64,000 nt of DNA from Rhodovulum strictum (lineage in GTDB: Bacteria > Pseudomonadota > Alphaproteobacteria > Rhodobacterales > Rhodobacteraceae): assembly GCF_009649175.1 (NCBI RefSeq), contig NZ_WJPO01000005.1, forward strand, positions 62,001 through 126,000, written 5' to 3'. Shown here piece by piece: positions 42,503-51,297 of the stretch (positions are counted from its first letter, which is position 1; each line of letters opens with the position of its first letter). Position numbers and translations under genes: made by a program. A model generated the notes under the pieces. That model did not search any database. It saw only the letters and a list, made by a program, of their open reading frames with translations, and was not told the DNA's origin.

Positions 42503-44332
42503 ATGACGGGGCGCGGGCTTGCCCCTTTCGATCCGTTCGGGCTTGGCCGCAGCGCCTGGCGGGTGAACGCGGTCGCGCTGGGCCATGCCGGGGAAATCGC
42601 CCGCGATCAGGGCGAGCGCTGGCAGGCGGCATGGGCGCAGACCGCAACCGTGATGCGCGCGGCGCGGATGAGCGGGCGGCATGCGACGGCGGCCGACTGG
42701 GCCGGGCATTGGCGCGACTATCTGCGCGATTCGGCCGAACGCGGGGTGCTGGCTGCCGACATCCTGCGCGAGCGTGCCGACGCCCTGCGCGCGGCCGAGG
42801 ACGAGGGCGCGCCCCCTGCCCTGCCCCATGCGCAAGAGCCGGTGATGGATGCCGAGACGCTGGCGCGGCCCTGCAATGCGCGGCTGGTACGTCTGCTGCC
42901 CGCCAAGGCGCCCGAACCGGCTGCGCGGCCCGTGCTGCTGATCGCGCCGCGTGCGGGCGGGGCTGACGGGTTGCAGGGCGCGGCGGCGGCGGCGCTGGCC
43001 GCCGGGCTGCCGGTCTATGCAGCCGGTTTTGCCCGCCAGCCGGTGCCGGGTCAGACCATGGCCGATGTGATCGACGCGCTGGCCGCCTTTGCCGCCGCAA
43101 TTGCCCGCCGTCACCCCGACGCACCCGCGCCGCTGGTGCTGGGCCAGGGGCCGGGCGGCGGGCTGCCGCTGGCTCTGGCCGCCGCCCATCCCGGGACGCC
43201 GGGGCTGGTGCTGCTGGATGCGGTGGCGCTGGCGCCGGGGCGGCCGGGCACCGGGGGGGCGCTGGCCGGGATGCTGTCCGATCTGGGCGGTGGGCTGTTC
43301 GACGGGGCGACGCCTGCGCTGGCGGCCATGCTGGACGATCCGCATGGCGGCTGGCTGCGCCCGCTGGCCACGATCCTGGCCGAGGCCGACCGCGCCGGGC
43401 CGCGCGTCACCGAGGCGGCGCGCCGGGGTGGCGGCCCCGCCCTGCTGACCGCAGAGGAGGCGCGCTGGGCCGCCGCAGCGCTGCCGCCGGGCGATCTGCT
43501 GGCGCGCAACGCCTTGGCATTGGCGCCGGGCCGTCCGCTCGATCTGCGCGCGATTTCGGTGCCGGTGCTGATCTGCCTGCGCCCGGGCGATCCCGCCGCC
43601 CGCCCGGCCGAGGTGCTGGGTTGGCTTTCCGGTACCCACGGCGACGCCGACGCGATCCGCGTCGCGGGCCAGCGCGTCGTGCTGCTGGACCATGCCGAGG
43701 CGCGGCCGGGGCTGGTGCTGGCGGGCCGGGTGGGCGAACGCCCCGCGCTTGATGCAATCGCGGCACTTGCACCGGGGCTGTACCGGATGAGTGTCGAGGC
43801 GATCGAGGGGCGTGGGTCTGCGCGGCGGGCCGTGCTGTCGCTCGCTCCCTGCGCGCTGGATGGCCCGGATGCTAACGCCCCGACCCATGCCGCCGCCGCC
43901 CGCGCGCTGCGCATGCAGGCCGAAAGCTACGAGGCGTTCGCCCCTGCCCTGCGCGCCACCATCGCCCCGCCGCTGGCCGACGCCTCGCGCGCGCTGCACC
44001 CGCTGCGGCTGGGCCGGGCGGCGCTGTCCTCGCAGAACCCCCTGCTTGGACCGGTCAAACCCGCCGCCGCGCGCCTGCGCGAAACGCGCCAGCCCGCGCC
44101 GCCCGACAACCCCTTTCTCTGGATGGAGCGGATGGGGTTCGAACTGGCCGGGCAATGGCTGGATCTGGGCACCGCGATGCGCCGGGCCGCCATCGAGACC
44201 GGCTTTCACGCAGTCTGGGGCAATCCCTGGATGCGTGCCTTCGGCGCCTTCGCGCCCGCCCCCGCAGCACCCGAAGCCCAGGCCGCCCCGGTCCGCAGCC
44301 GGACCCAGCCCACGGAGACTGCCGCCGAATGA
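42503..44332 (+). CDS. DUF3141 protein (PHA synthase/depolymerase-like alpha/beta hydrolase)
   Basis: A 609-residue protein of the DUF3141 family, annotated as related to poly-hydroxyalkanoate synthases. The alpha/beta-hydrolase core runs from about residue 130 (PVLLIAPRAGGADG) to 430. The nucleophile elbow position reads LGQGPGGGLPLALA, so the expected Ser or Cys is replaced by Gly-Pro, which raises doubt about catalysis. The C-terminal part (about 490-580) has the DUF3141-specific NPFLWMERMGFELAGQWLDLG. The ATG at 42503 has GGGGAA upstream. It overlaps the next gene by 4 bp; the partnership with hydratase/phosphotransacylase and acetate kinase suggests polyester or acyl-CoA turnover. Confidence 0.82.
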   Translation: MTGRGLAPFDPFGLGRSAWRVNAVALGHAGEIARDQGERWQAAWAQTATVMRAARMSGRHATAADWAGHWRDYLRDSAERGVLAADILRERADALRAAEDEGAPPALPHAQEPVMDAETLARPCNARLVRLLPAKAPEPAARPVLLIAPRAGGADGLQGAAAAALAAGLPVYAAGFARQPVPGQTMADVIDALAAFAAAIARRHPDAPAPLVLGQGPGGGLPLALAAAHPGTPGLVLLDAVALAPGRPGTGGALAGMLSDLGGGLFDGATPALAAMLDDPHGGWLRPLATILAEADRAGPRVTEAARRGGGPALLTAEEARWAAAALPPGDLLARNALALAPGRPLDLRAISVPVLICLRPGDPAARPAEVLGWLSGTHGDADAIRVAGQRVVLLDHAEARPGLVLAGRVGERPALDAIAALAPGLYRMSVEAIEGRGSARRAVLSLAPCALDGPDANAPTHAAAARALRMQAESYEAFAPALRATIAPPLADASRALHPLRLGRAALSSQNPLLGPVKPAAARLRETRQPAPPDNPFLWMERMGFELAGQWLDLGTAMRRAAIETGFHAVWGNPWMRAFGAFAPAPAAPEAQAAPVRSRTQPTETAAE

Positions 44333-45723
44333 ATGTTCAGGAAAACCGGGTATTTGGCGAGGTCGCCATCGGCGACAGCGCCGAGGTGGTGCGGATCTGT
44401 ACCGAGGATGATTTCTACGTCTTCGCGACGGCATCGGGCAATCACAACCCGATGCATCTGGCGGGGCTTGATGGCGATGGGGATGGCACGGTCGAGGCGG
44501 TGGCCCCGGCGATGTGGGTCGCCTCGCTGGTTTCGGCGGTGATCGGCAATATCCTGCCCGGGGCGGGGGCGCTTTACCGGGCGCAATCGCTGCGCTTTCT
44601 GGCCCGTGCCCATGCCGGGGACGAACTGGTGGCGCGGGTGCGCGTGACCGAAAAGCGGCCGCCCGACGGGCTGGTGATGGCGACCGAGGTGGTGCGGAAA
44701 TCCGACGGCGCAACGATCCTGAGCGGCGAGGCCGAGGTGCAGGCGCCCGCGCGCAAGATGCGCTTCGACGATCTGGAGATCCCCGGCCTGCTGATCGAGC
44801 GGCACCGCCATTTCGACGCGATCATCGCCCGCGCCGAGCCCCTGCCGCCGCTGCCGACCGCCGTTGTCGCGCCCGAAGAGCCCAATTCGCTGGGCGGCGC
44901 GCTTCTGGGGGCGCGACACACCATTATCGCGCCAATCCTGGTCGGCGATCCGACCAGGATCGCGGCGGCGGCAGACGCGCTGGGGGCGTCGCTGGACGGC
45001 ATCGAGATCGTCGCGGCGCCCGATCATGCGGCTGCGGCCCGTCTGGCGGTCGATCTGGTGGCGCAGGGCCGGGCGGCGGCGCTGATGAAGGGGCATCTGC
45101 ATACGGATGTGCTGCTCAAGGCGGCGCTGCGCAAGGAAAACGGGCTGCGCGCGGGCCGTCGCTTTACCCATGTCTTCGTGATGGATGTGCCGGGCGTGGC
45201 GCATCCGCTGCTGGTCACCGATGCCGCGATCAACATCGCACCCGATCTGCGCACCAAGATGGATATCGTGCAGAACGCCATCGACCTTGCGCGCTCGATC
45301 GGGATCGACGAGCCCAAGGTGGGGGTGCTGTCGGCGGTCGAGACGGTGAACCCCGACATCCCCTCATCGCTTGATGCCGCGCTGCTGTCGAAGATGGCCG
45401 AGCGCGGGCAGATCACGGGCGGGATCGTCGACGGGCCGCTGGCGATGGACAATGCCGTGGACATCGCGGCCGCCCGCACCAAGGGCATCCTCGGCCCGGT
45501 CGCGGGCCGGGCCGAGGTGCTGGTGGTGCCCAATATCGACGCGGGCAACATGCTGGCCAAGCAGTTGACCCATATCTCGCATGCCGAGGGGGCGGGGGTG
45601 GTGATGGGGGCGCTTGTGCCGATCATCCTGAACTCGCGCGCCGATGACGACAAGGCGCGGCTGGCCTCCTGCGCGGTGGCGGCGCTGCATGATGCGCGGC
45701 TGCGCGGGCGGCTGGCGGAGTAG
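44329..45723 (+). CDS. Bifunctional MaoC-like hydratase / phosphate acyltransferase
   Basis: A 464-residue fusion. The N-terminal hot-dog domain (about 5-145) has the MaoC-type catalytic region ATASGNHNPMHL. The C-terminal domain (about 165-460) is a phosphate acetyl/butyryltransferase with LMKGHLHTDVLL, THVFVMDVPG and VLSAVETVNPDIPSS. Such fusions hydrate enoyl-CoA and convert acyl-CoA to acyl phosphate. The next gene, acetate kinase, would then yield ATP. Start ATG 44329, overlapping the DUF3141 stop. Confidence 0.92.
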   Translation: MNVQENRVFGEVAIGDSAEVVRICTEDDFYVFATASGNHNPMHLAGLDGDGDGTVEAVAPAMWVASLVSAVIGNILPGAGALYRAQSLRFLARAHAGDELVARVRVTEKRPPDGLVMATEVVRKSDGATILSGEAEVQAPARKMRFDDLEIPGLLIERHRHFDAIIARAEPLPPLPTAVVAPEEPNSLGGALLGARHTIIAPILVGDPTRIAAAADALGASLDGIEIVAAPDHAAAARLAVDLVAQGRAAALMKGHLHTDVLLKAALRKENGLRAGRRFTHVFVMDVPGVAHPLLVTDAAINIAPDLRTKMDIVQNAIDLARSIGIDEPKVGVLSAVETVNPDIPSSLDAALLSKMAERGQITGGIVDGPLAMDNAVDIAAARTKGILGPVAGRAEVLVVPNIDAGNMLAKQLTHISHAEGAGVVMGALVPIILNSRADDDKARLASCAVAALHDARLRGRLAE

Positions 45724-45726
45724 GCC

Positions 45727-46917
45727 ATGGCGGATGTGCTGACGCTGAACGCGGGGTCGTCGTCGCTGAAATTCGGGCTGTTCGAACTGGGCGGCCCCGG
45801 CGCCGAGCCCGCGGCCCGCATCCTGGGCGAGATCGACCGGATCGGCAACGGGACGCAGATGCGGGCGCGGACTGCCGAGGGCGCGGTGCTGGCGGACGCG
45901 CCGCTGCCGCCCGGGGACGCGGCCGATCACGCCGGGGCGCTGGCGCATGCGCTGGACCTGATCGCGCGGGTCCGCCCCGATGCCCGGATCGCCGCGGTCG
46001 GCCATCGCGTGGTGCATGGCGGCCCCGATCACGCCGCGCCGGTCCGGCTGACGCCCGAGGTTCTGGCGGCGCTGGCCCGGCTGGAACCGCTTGCACCGCT
46101 GCACCAGCCGCACAACCTGGCGGGCGTGCGCGCGGCGCTGGCGGCCTTTCCGCAGGCGGTGCAGGTCGCCTGTTTCGACACCGCCTTTCACCGCCATCAC
46201 CCCTGGGTGAACGATACGTTCGGGCTGCCGCGGGCCTATTACGACAAGGGTGTTCGGCGCTACGGCTTTCACGGGCTGAGCTATGACTACATCGCCGGGC
46301 GGCTGGCCGGGCTTGCGCCGCATCTGCATGCCGGGCGGGTGATCGTCGCGCATCTGGGCAACGGGGCGTCGATGTGCGGGATGATCGGCGGGCGGTCCAT
46401 CGCCTCGTCGATGGGATTCTCGGCGCTGGACGGGCTGCCGATGGGCACGCGCTGCGGCCAGCTTGACCCCGGCGTGGTACTTTACCTGATGCAGCACGAG
46501 GGCATGGGCGCGGCCGAGATTGCCGATCTGCTGTATCGCCAATCCGGGCTTCTGGGGCTGTCGGGGCTGTCGCATGACATGCGCGAACTGGAAGCCGCGG
46601 GGACCGACACCGCGCGGCAGGCCATCGGCTATTTCGTCTTCCGCATCCGCCGCGAACTGGGCGGGCTGGCGGCGGCGCTTGGCGGGCTTGATGCGCTGGT
46701 CTTCTGCGGCGGCATCGGCGAGCACTCGGCCCATATCCGGCAAAAGGTCTGCGAGGGCATGGGCTGGATCGGCATGGAACTGGACGAGAGCCGCAACCTT
46801 GGCAGCGAAACCGTCATCAGCACCGATCTCAGCCGCGTGCGCATCCTCGTCATCCCGACCGACGAGGAAATCGTCATCGCACGGGCGGCACGCGATCTGG
46901 TCACCCCGCCCGGCTGA
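45727..46917 (+). CDS. ackA: Acetate/propionate kinase
   Basis: Transfers phosphate between acyl phosphate and ADP (396 residues, ASKHA fold). Signatures are VLTLNAGSSSLKFGLF at the N-terminus, the catalytic region FDTAFH (Asp), GFHGLSYDYIAGRL, HLGNGASMCGM and the ATP-binding FCGGIGEHSAHIR. It starts 3 bp after the hydratase/phosphotransacylase gene, so acyl-CoA to acyl phosphate to acid plus ATP is encoded in one unit. The last 17 bases overlap the convergent ceramidase-like gene. Confidence 0.95.
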   Translation: MADVLTLNAGSSSLKFGLFELGGPGAEPAARILGEIDRIGNGTQMRARTAEGAVLADAPLPPGDAADHAGALAHALDLIARVRPDARIAAVGHRVVHGGPDHAAPVRLTPEVLAALARLEPLAPLHQPHNLAGVRAALAAFPQAVQVACFDTAFHRHHPWVNDTFGLPRAYYDKGVRRYGFHGLSYDYIAGRLAGLAPHLHAGRVIVAHLGNGASMCGMIGGRSIASSMGFSALDGLPMGTRCGQLDPGVVLYLMQHEGMGAAEIADLLYRQSGLLGLSGLSHDMRELEAAGTDTARQAIGYFVFRIRRELGGLAAALGGLDALVFCGGIGEHSAHIRQKVCEGMGWIGMELDESRNLGSETVISTDLSRVRILVIPTDEEIVIARAARDLVTPPG

Positions 46918-47572
46918 CGCCGTCCGCGCCTGCGCATGCGGCATGGTAGCGGCGATGGACCTCGATCATCCAGCCCAGCATCGCGGCGTTCAGGATGTGC
47001 CACAGGAAATGCGTCCCCAGGGGCAGCACCGCGCAAAGCGGTTCGTCCAGCGTGCGGAAGGTCAGCGACAGCACCAGAAGCCCGCCGCCGATCGCCAGCC
47101 CCCGTGCCGTTTCGGGCGCCCGCCGCGCCAGCAGCCCCGCATGGATCAGGATCAGCAGCGCCACCGGCGCATAGCCCGCGGATGAGCCCAGAAAGCCAAG
47201 CTGCCCGAACAGCCAGCCCGCCCCCGCCGCATAGGGCAGAAACAGCGCCGTCAGCCCCAGCGCGGGCCATCTGCCCAGACCCCAGAAATCCCGATGCGCC
47301 GCATAAAGGTAAAGCAGGATGAAACCCAGGATCGGCAGGACATCCGCCATCGCCGCCCAGAGCGTCGCATGGGTGTGGAACAGGAAGCTGCCCAGCCCGA
47401 TCACCGCCAGCACGACACACAAGGCCCGGCCCAGCACCAGCCCGCGCGTCCGCCGCCACATCACCGCCGCCGCGATCAGGAAGGCCGCGTTCGTCACCGC
47501 GTTCACCGGTTCCGACCAGTATCCTGCATCCGTGCGTTCGCAATAGGCGTTCACCTGGGCCATCCAGTCCAT
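46901..47572 (-). CDS. Ceramidase-domain (alkaline ceramidase-like) membrane protein
   Basis: A 223-residue, seven-helix membrane protein of the alkaline ceramidase/CREST family (PF05875). The zinc-site motifs are present: GLGSFLFHTHATLWAAMADVL-type Ser/His/Asp block and GTHFLWHILNAA with two histidines. The start ATG 47572 has GGGAGG 8 bases upstream and the family opening YCERTDAGYWSEPVNAVTN. Bacterial members may be lipid amidases; whether this strain makes ceramides is unknown. Its 3' end overlaps ackA by 17 bases, tail to tail. Confidence 0.85.
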   Translation of the reverse strand: MDWMAQVNAYCERTDAGYWSEPVNAVTNAAFLIAAAVMWRRTRGLVLGRALCVVLAVIGLGSFLFHTHATLWAAMADVLPILGFILLYLYAAHRDFWGLGRWPALGLTALFLPYAAGAGWLFGQLGFLGSSAGYAPVALLILIHAGLLARRAPETARGLAIGGGLLVLSLTFRTLDEPLCAVLPLGTHFLWHILNAAMLGWMIEVHRRYHAACAGADGVSRAG

Positions 47573-47646
47573 GGAAATTGCCTCCCGCTCTGCTAGTCTT
47601 GCCCCCGACCTAGGCCGCAGGGCCGCCAATTCACAGGGAGGCAGAC

Positions 47647-48339
47647 ATGAAAATCACCTGGCTCGGCCATTCCGGCTTTCGCATCGAGATCGCAGACCGG
47701 ATCCTGCTGGTCGATCCCTGGCTTGCCGGCAATCCCATGTTTCCCGCCGAACGCCGCGCCGAGGCGATTGCGGGCGCCACCGATATCCTTGTCACCCATG
47801 GCCATTTCGACCACATGGCCGATGCCGTCGCGATTGCGCGCGAATTGTCGATCCCCTGCGTCGGCATCTACGACCTGATGAGCTGGTGGGAGGAAAAGGA
47901 GGGCATCGCCACCATCGGCTTCAACAAGGGCGGCACCGTGACGCTGGGCGAGGTGCGCGTCACCATGGTCAACGCCACGCATTCCTCGTCGGTTTCGGGG
48001 CCGCACGGGCCGGTCTATACCGGCACCGAATCCGGTTTCATGATCTCGGGCGAGGGTCATACGATCTATGTTTCGGGCGATACCGATGTCATGGCCGACA
48101 TGGAGGTGTTCAACGACCTGCACGCCCCCGATATCGGCATCCTCTGCGCGGGGGGGCATTTCACCATGGACATGAAACGCGCCGCCTATGCCGCCCGCAC
48201 CTTCTTTGACTTCCGCATGGTGATCCCCTGCCATTACCGCACCTTCCCGGTTCTGGAACAGAACGCCGACGCCCTGCGCCAGGGCCTGCCCGACGTCAAG
48301 GTGGTGGAACCCGAAGTGCTGGTGCCAATCGAGATCTGA
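47647..48339 (+). CDS. UPF0173 metal-dependent hydrolase (metallo-beta-lactamase fold)
   Basis: A 230-residue cytoplasmic protein of the UPF0173 family. The opening MKITWLGHSGFRIE, the metal-binding HGHFDHMAD, the SGDTDVMADM block and the late HYRTFPVLEQ are characteristic. The reaction is unknown. It is divergent from the ceramidase-like gene (74-bp gap), and its 3' end faces the IS remnant. Confidence 0.9.
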   Translation: MKITWLGHSGFRIEIADRILLVDPWLAGNPMFPAERRAEAIAGATDILVTHGHFDHMADAVAIARELSIPCVGIYDLMSWWEEKEGIATIGFNKGGTVTLGEVRVTMVNATHSSSVSGPHGPVYTGTESGFMISGEGHTIYVSGDTDVMADMEVFNDLHAPDIGILCAGGHFTMDMKRAAYAARTFFDFRMVIPCHYRTFPVLEQNADALRQGLPDVKVVEPEVLVPIEI

Positions 48340-48661
48340 GCGGTCCGGGGAGGGACGGAGGTTGCAAGGAGCCCTTCTCAGACCTTGGTGGAAGGCGCAG
48401 CATTCTTTCCGCAGGGCAGAGAGCGGTCATTCGATGCGCTTGGGCGCGAATGTCCAATGTCGGCTCCGGGCACTCGCCTCTGGCCGTTGCCACTTCAGCG
48501 CGGACGATGTCGTGATCGCAGGGCGCTGTGAACCGCCCCGGGTTTACCGGAGAGTAAAACACTCAAAGGATGAGCCCTATGACGAAGCAGAGATTCACCC
48601 CCGCCTATCCTGCCGAACTGCGCGAACGCGGTGTTCGGCTTTTTCCCTCCCTGACGGCCGT
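48340..48661. other. 322-bp convergent gap with an IS remnant
   Basis: Between the UPF0173 and cytochrome b stops. The right third is the transposase fragment described at 48529. The left part (48340-48528) shows no gene or RNA I can name; it includes an AATGTCGGCTC-type stretch that may itself be a worn repeat. Confidence 0.4.
48529..48644 (+). mobile_element. IS3-family remnant: left end plus start of orfA
   Basis: TGAACCGCCCCGGGTTTACC at 48529 looks like an IS3-family terminal inverted repeat. 50 bases later an ATG (48579) opens MTKQRFTPAYPAELRERGV, the beginning of an IS3-type OrfA. Homology-like sequence stops after about 22 codons (near 48644), 17 bases before the cytochrome b stop codon. 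The rest of the element and its right end are missing. Family assignment is from memory of such ends, not from a search. Confidence 0.6.
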
Positions 48662-49381
48662 TCAGTCGATCAGGCGCCAGGTCTCGTGCCGTTCGAGATA
48701 GGCTTCCTGTTCGGGGGTCAGGGCGACCTTTTCGGTGCCGGTGATCATCGGGCGCACGCCGTCGCGGAAGGAATGGCCGATGGTCAGCAGATAGATGTGC
48801 AGGATCACGAAGCCCGACACGATCCAGGCCACCGCCAGGTGGATATTCGCCACCACCTCCAGCCAGAACGAGGCATTGGGCAGCGTTTCCCAGAAATTGT
48901 AGGTCAGATAGATCAGCCCCGTGCCCCAGACCAGCGGGAAGACCACCGTCTTCAGCGCGGAATAGGCCAGCGTCTGCAACGGGTTCAGCCGCTGGGCCAG
49001 GCTTTTCTGATAGGGGTGGTGTTCGCCCTTGAACACGCCATAGGCATAGTAGCGCGCCACCGCGATCAGCCCGAAGACGCGCGGCAGGAACACCTTCCAG
49101 TTGCCCGTGGTGACCAGCCAGAAGGTCGCAAAGACCCATAGAAGCAGCAGCGCCAGCGCAACGATCATGTGCAGCCGCACGGCCAGTTCGAAGCCGATCA
49201 GGCTGTGCCAGCCGTTCATCGCCAGCCCCGTGAACATCAGGATCACGATGGACCCCGCCTGCGACCAGTGCCAGAGCCGCTCGAAGCGGGGATAGATCAG
49301 CACCTCGCGTTCGGCGCAGTCGGGGCATGGCGTCAGGCCGCGTTCAAAGGGCGCGGGGGGTTTGGCGAGTGCGTCAGTCAT
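48662..49381 (-). CDS. Cytochrome b561-like subunit partnered with the octaheme cytochrome
   Basis: A 239-residue inner-membrane di-heme cytochrome b (Ni,Fe-hydrogenase b-subunit/b561 family). A CPDC motif lies in the soluble N-terminus (about residue 19). Four or five helices carry heme-ligand histidines in RLWHWSQAGS, RLHMIVALAL and NIHLAVAW/LHIYLLTIGHSF. It overlaps the octaheme gene by 8 bp, so it very likely passes quinol electrons to it. The C-terminus (ERHETWRLID) appears complete although the IS fragment begins 17 bases past the stop. Confidence 0.88.
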   Translation of the reverse strand: MTDALAKPPAPFERGLTPCPDCAEREVLIYPRFERLWHWSQAGSIVILMFTGLAMNGWHSLIGFELAVRLHMIVALALLLLWVFATFWLVTTGNWKVFLPRVFGLIAVARYYAYGVFKGEHHPYQKSLAQRLNPLQTLAYSALKTVVFPLVWGTGLIYLTYNFWETLPNASFWLEVVANIHLAVAWIVSGFVILHIYLLTIGHSFRDGVRPMITGTEKVALTPEQEAYLERHETWRLID

Positions 49382-51011
49382 GGCGTCCTCCCTTTCCGCC
49401 GCGGGTGATCAGCCGCAGCACCGTATGAAGCATCACGCCCGAGGCCATCGCGAGGAAGACGGCCATGCCGATCAGCGCGCCGGGACTTTTCGGGTTCGAG
49501 CCCGGCATGTAGACCCCCGCGATCCCGGCCAGCCGCCCCTGCGGCGCATGGCAGTCGCGGCAATCCAGCGCATCGCGGGCCGGGGCCACCATATGGGTGA
49601 TCGGCCAGTACATATGCGTATCGACGAAGCCGAATTGCCCGGAATATTCGGCGCCCGCGGCCGCCATCCCCGCCTCGATCGCCTTGGCCCAGTCGAAATT
49701 GGTCCAGTAGGCACTGTCGGTGGTCGGCCCCCAGACATTGGAATAGACCAGCCGGTTGAGCCCGGCATCATAGGCCTGCCGCCCCTCCATCCGCTTGAAC
49801 GGCCAGATCCGCGAACGGCCATCCTGCGGGCTGCCCTCGACGCGGTTGATCTCGACCACCTCTGTCGGGTCGATCTCGCGGTCGGCCAGGGTGTAATCGA
49901 CCTGACCGTTGAACCAGGCGTAATGCGGCACGACATTCTCGCCCCAGTCAAAGGCGCCCTTGGTGGTCAGATAGGTGTGCAGCGCGCTGCCATCGCCCTG
50001 AACATACTCCTCCTCGTGCATCGGCTTGCCGTCCGGCCCCATCCGGCCCGCCACGGACCAGTCCCAGCGGGTCTTGGTGGCGATGCCGCCGCGGGCGAAG
50101 CTGGGGATGTGGCAGGTCTGGCAGGCGATGCGGTCGACATGGTCGTTCAGCTTCATTCCCGTGACCGACAGCGTCTTGTGCGGCGCGGTGCCATGGCAGC
50201 TTTCGCAGGTCGCGACATCGGTGCGGATCATGCCGGGCTTGCCGGTGCCCTCGGTATCCATCGCGTGAACGTCATAGCGCGAGCCGGCAAAGATGTGCTT
50301 GTCGGAATGGTGGCAGGTCGAACAGGTGAAGTTCCCGCCCTCGGGCGACATGTGGACATCGACATCGAGCGCGGGATGGAACAGGGCGGAACTGAGATCG
50401 CCATGTTTCACGTTGTCCCCGCCGCCGCCGTAGAAATGGCACGAGCCGCAATTCTCGCGCCCGGGCGCGCCCACGCTTTGCGCGGCTTCCTTCAGGTCCA
50501 CCGCCCAGGCATCGGCGCCGGTGATGGTCTTGCCCCGGGCTTCGAGCGGCGGATGACCGGCGGCGGAATCGAGCTTGGTGTATTGCCCCGAAGTGTCATG
50601 GCAGACCAGACAATCGACCGCCGACGCCTCGCTGGGCGGAGGTTCGCTCATGTCGGTCCAGCCATAGCCGGTATGGCACGAGGTACAGCGCGGTTCGTTC
50701 GAGGCCACCGTGCCGCAGAACGAGTTCACGACATGGCTCTTGCCGAGGATCTGGCCGGTCGAGGGATTCTCGAACTCCCATTTCCAGTGGATCGAATGCT
50801 TGACCTGGGTCGCGGCCTCGGTGTGGCAGGACAGGCAGGCCGCCGTCACCTCGGGGCCAGAGGTGAATTCCCGCTGCAATTCCTTGAGCTTGGAGTGATC
50901 CGTAGTACTTTGCGAAAGCTGCGGGGCCTGCCCCTGCGCCAGGGCGCCAAGCGTCCCCGCAAGCCCCAGAAGCATTGCCAGCAGAACCGCGCGCAAACCT
51001 GCCTTGCCCAT
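49374..51011 (-). CDS. Octaheme c-type cytochrome, tetrathionate reductase (Otr) family, membrane-anchored
   Basis: A 545-residue periplasmic multiheme protein. After a signal peptide (MGKAGLRAVLLAMLLGLAGT) there are exactly eight CxxCH heme sites in order: CLSCH, CTSCH, CLVCH, CGSCH, CSTCH, CESCH, CQTCH, CRDCH. The spacing and the WKWEFENP, FWTNF-like and YAWFNGQVDY blocks match the Otr family, which reduces tetrathionate, nitrite and hydroxylamine in vitro. A C-terminal helix (ALIGMAVFLAMASGVMLH) anchors it, unlike soluble Shewanella Otr. ATG 51011 with AGGGGGG upstream. The physiological substrate is not known. Confidence 0.9.
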   Translation of the reverse strand: MGKAGLRAVLLAMLLGLAGTLGALAQGQAPQLSQSTTDHSKLKELQREFTSGPEVTAACLSCHTEAATQVKHSIHWKWEFENPSTGQILGKSHVVNSFCGTVASNEPRCTSCHTGYGWTDMSEPPPSEASAVDCLVCHDTSGQYTKLDSAAGHPPLEARGKTITGADAWAVDLKEAAQSVGAPGRENCGSCHFYGGGGDNVKHGDLSSALFHPALDVDVHMSPEGGNFTCSTCHHSDKHIFAGSRYDVHAMDTEGTGKPGMIRTDVATCESCHGTAPHKTLSVTGMKLNDHVDRIACQTCHIPSFARGGIATKTRWDWSVAGRMGPDGKPMHEEEYVQGDGSALHTYLTTKGAFDWGENVVPHYAWFNGQVDYTLADREIDPTEVVEINRVEGSPQDGRSRIWPFKRMEGRQAYDAGLNRLVYSNVWGPTTDSAYWTNFDWAKAIEAGMAAAGAEYSGQFGFVDTHMYWPITHMVAPARDALDCRDCHAPQGRLAGIAGVYMPGSNPKSPGALIGMAVFLAMASGVMLHTVLRLITRGGKGGRHD

Positions 51012-51056
51012 CCATGTCCCCCCTCGGATCACGGGGCGCGGAACGCATGCGCCCCC

Positions 51057-51076
51057 ATGTATTCCAAGGTATACAT
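51057..51076. promoter_or_regulatory. 20-bp imperfect palindrome upstream of the octaheme gene
   Basis: ATGTATTCCAAGGTATACAT: symmetric except for one central T/T pair, 46 bases before the octaheme start in an AT-rich stretch. Likely operator or promoter element for the octaheme/cytochrome b operon. Confidence 0.5.
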
Positions 51077-51297
51077 ACGACAAAACATTACTCTTAGAAA
51101 CAGCTTATAATCGTTACAGGCGGCGACACTCGGTCGCAGGGGCCGCGGGACTGGAAAGGAGGCGGCGTTTGTGGCCAAATCGGCGCAGCGGGCGCGGTGA
51201 CACAAAAGCTTCAAGAGAAAGCGGGAAAAGGCCCTCGTGACTGCACCTGTGCGGGGACGGCATGCGCGCCCTGCCCCCACTCCGAAAGGAAAGCTCT

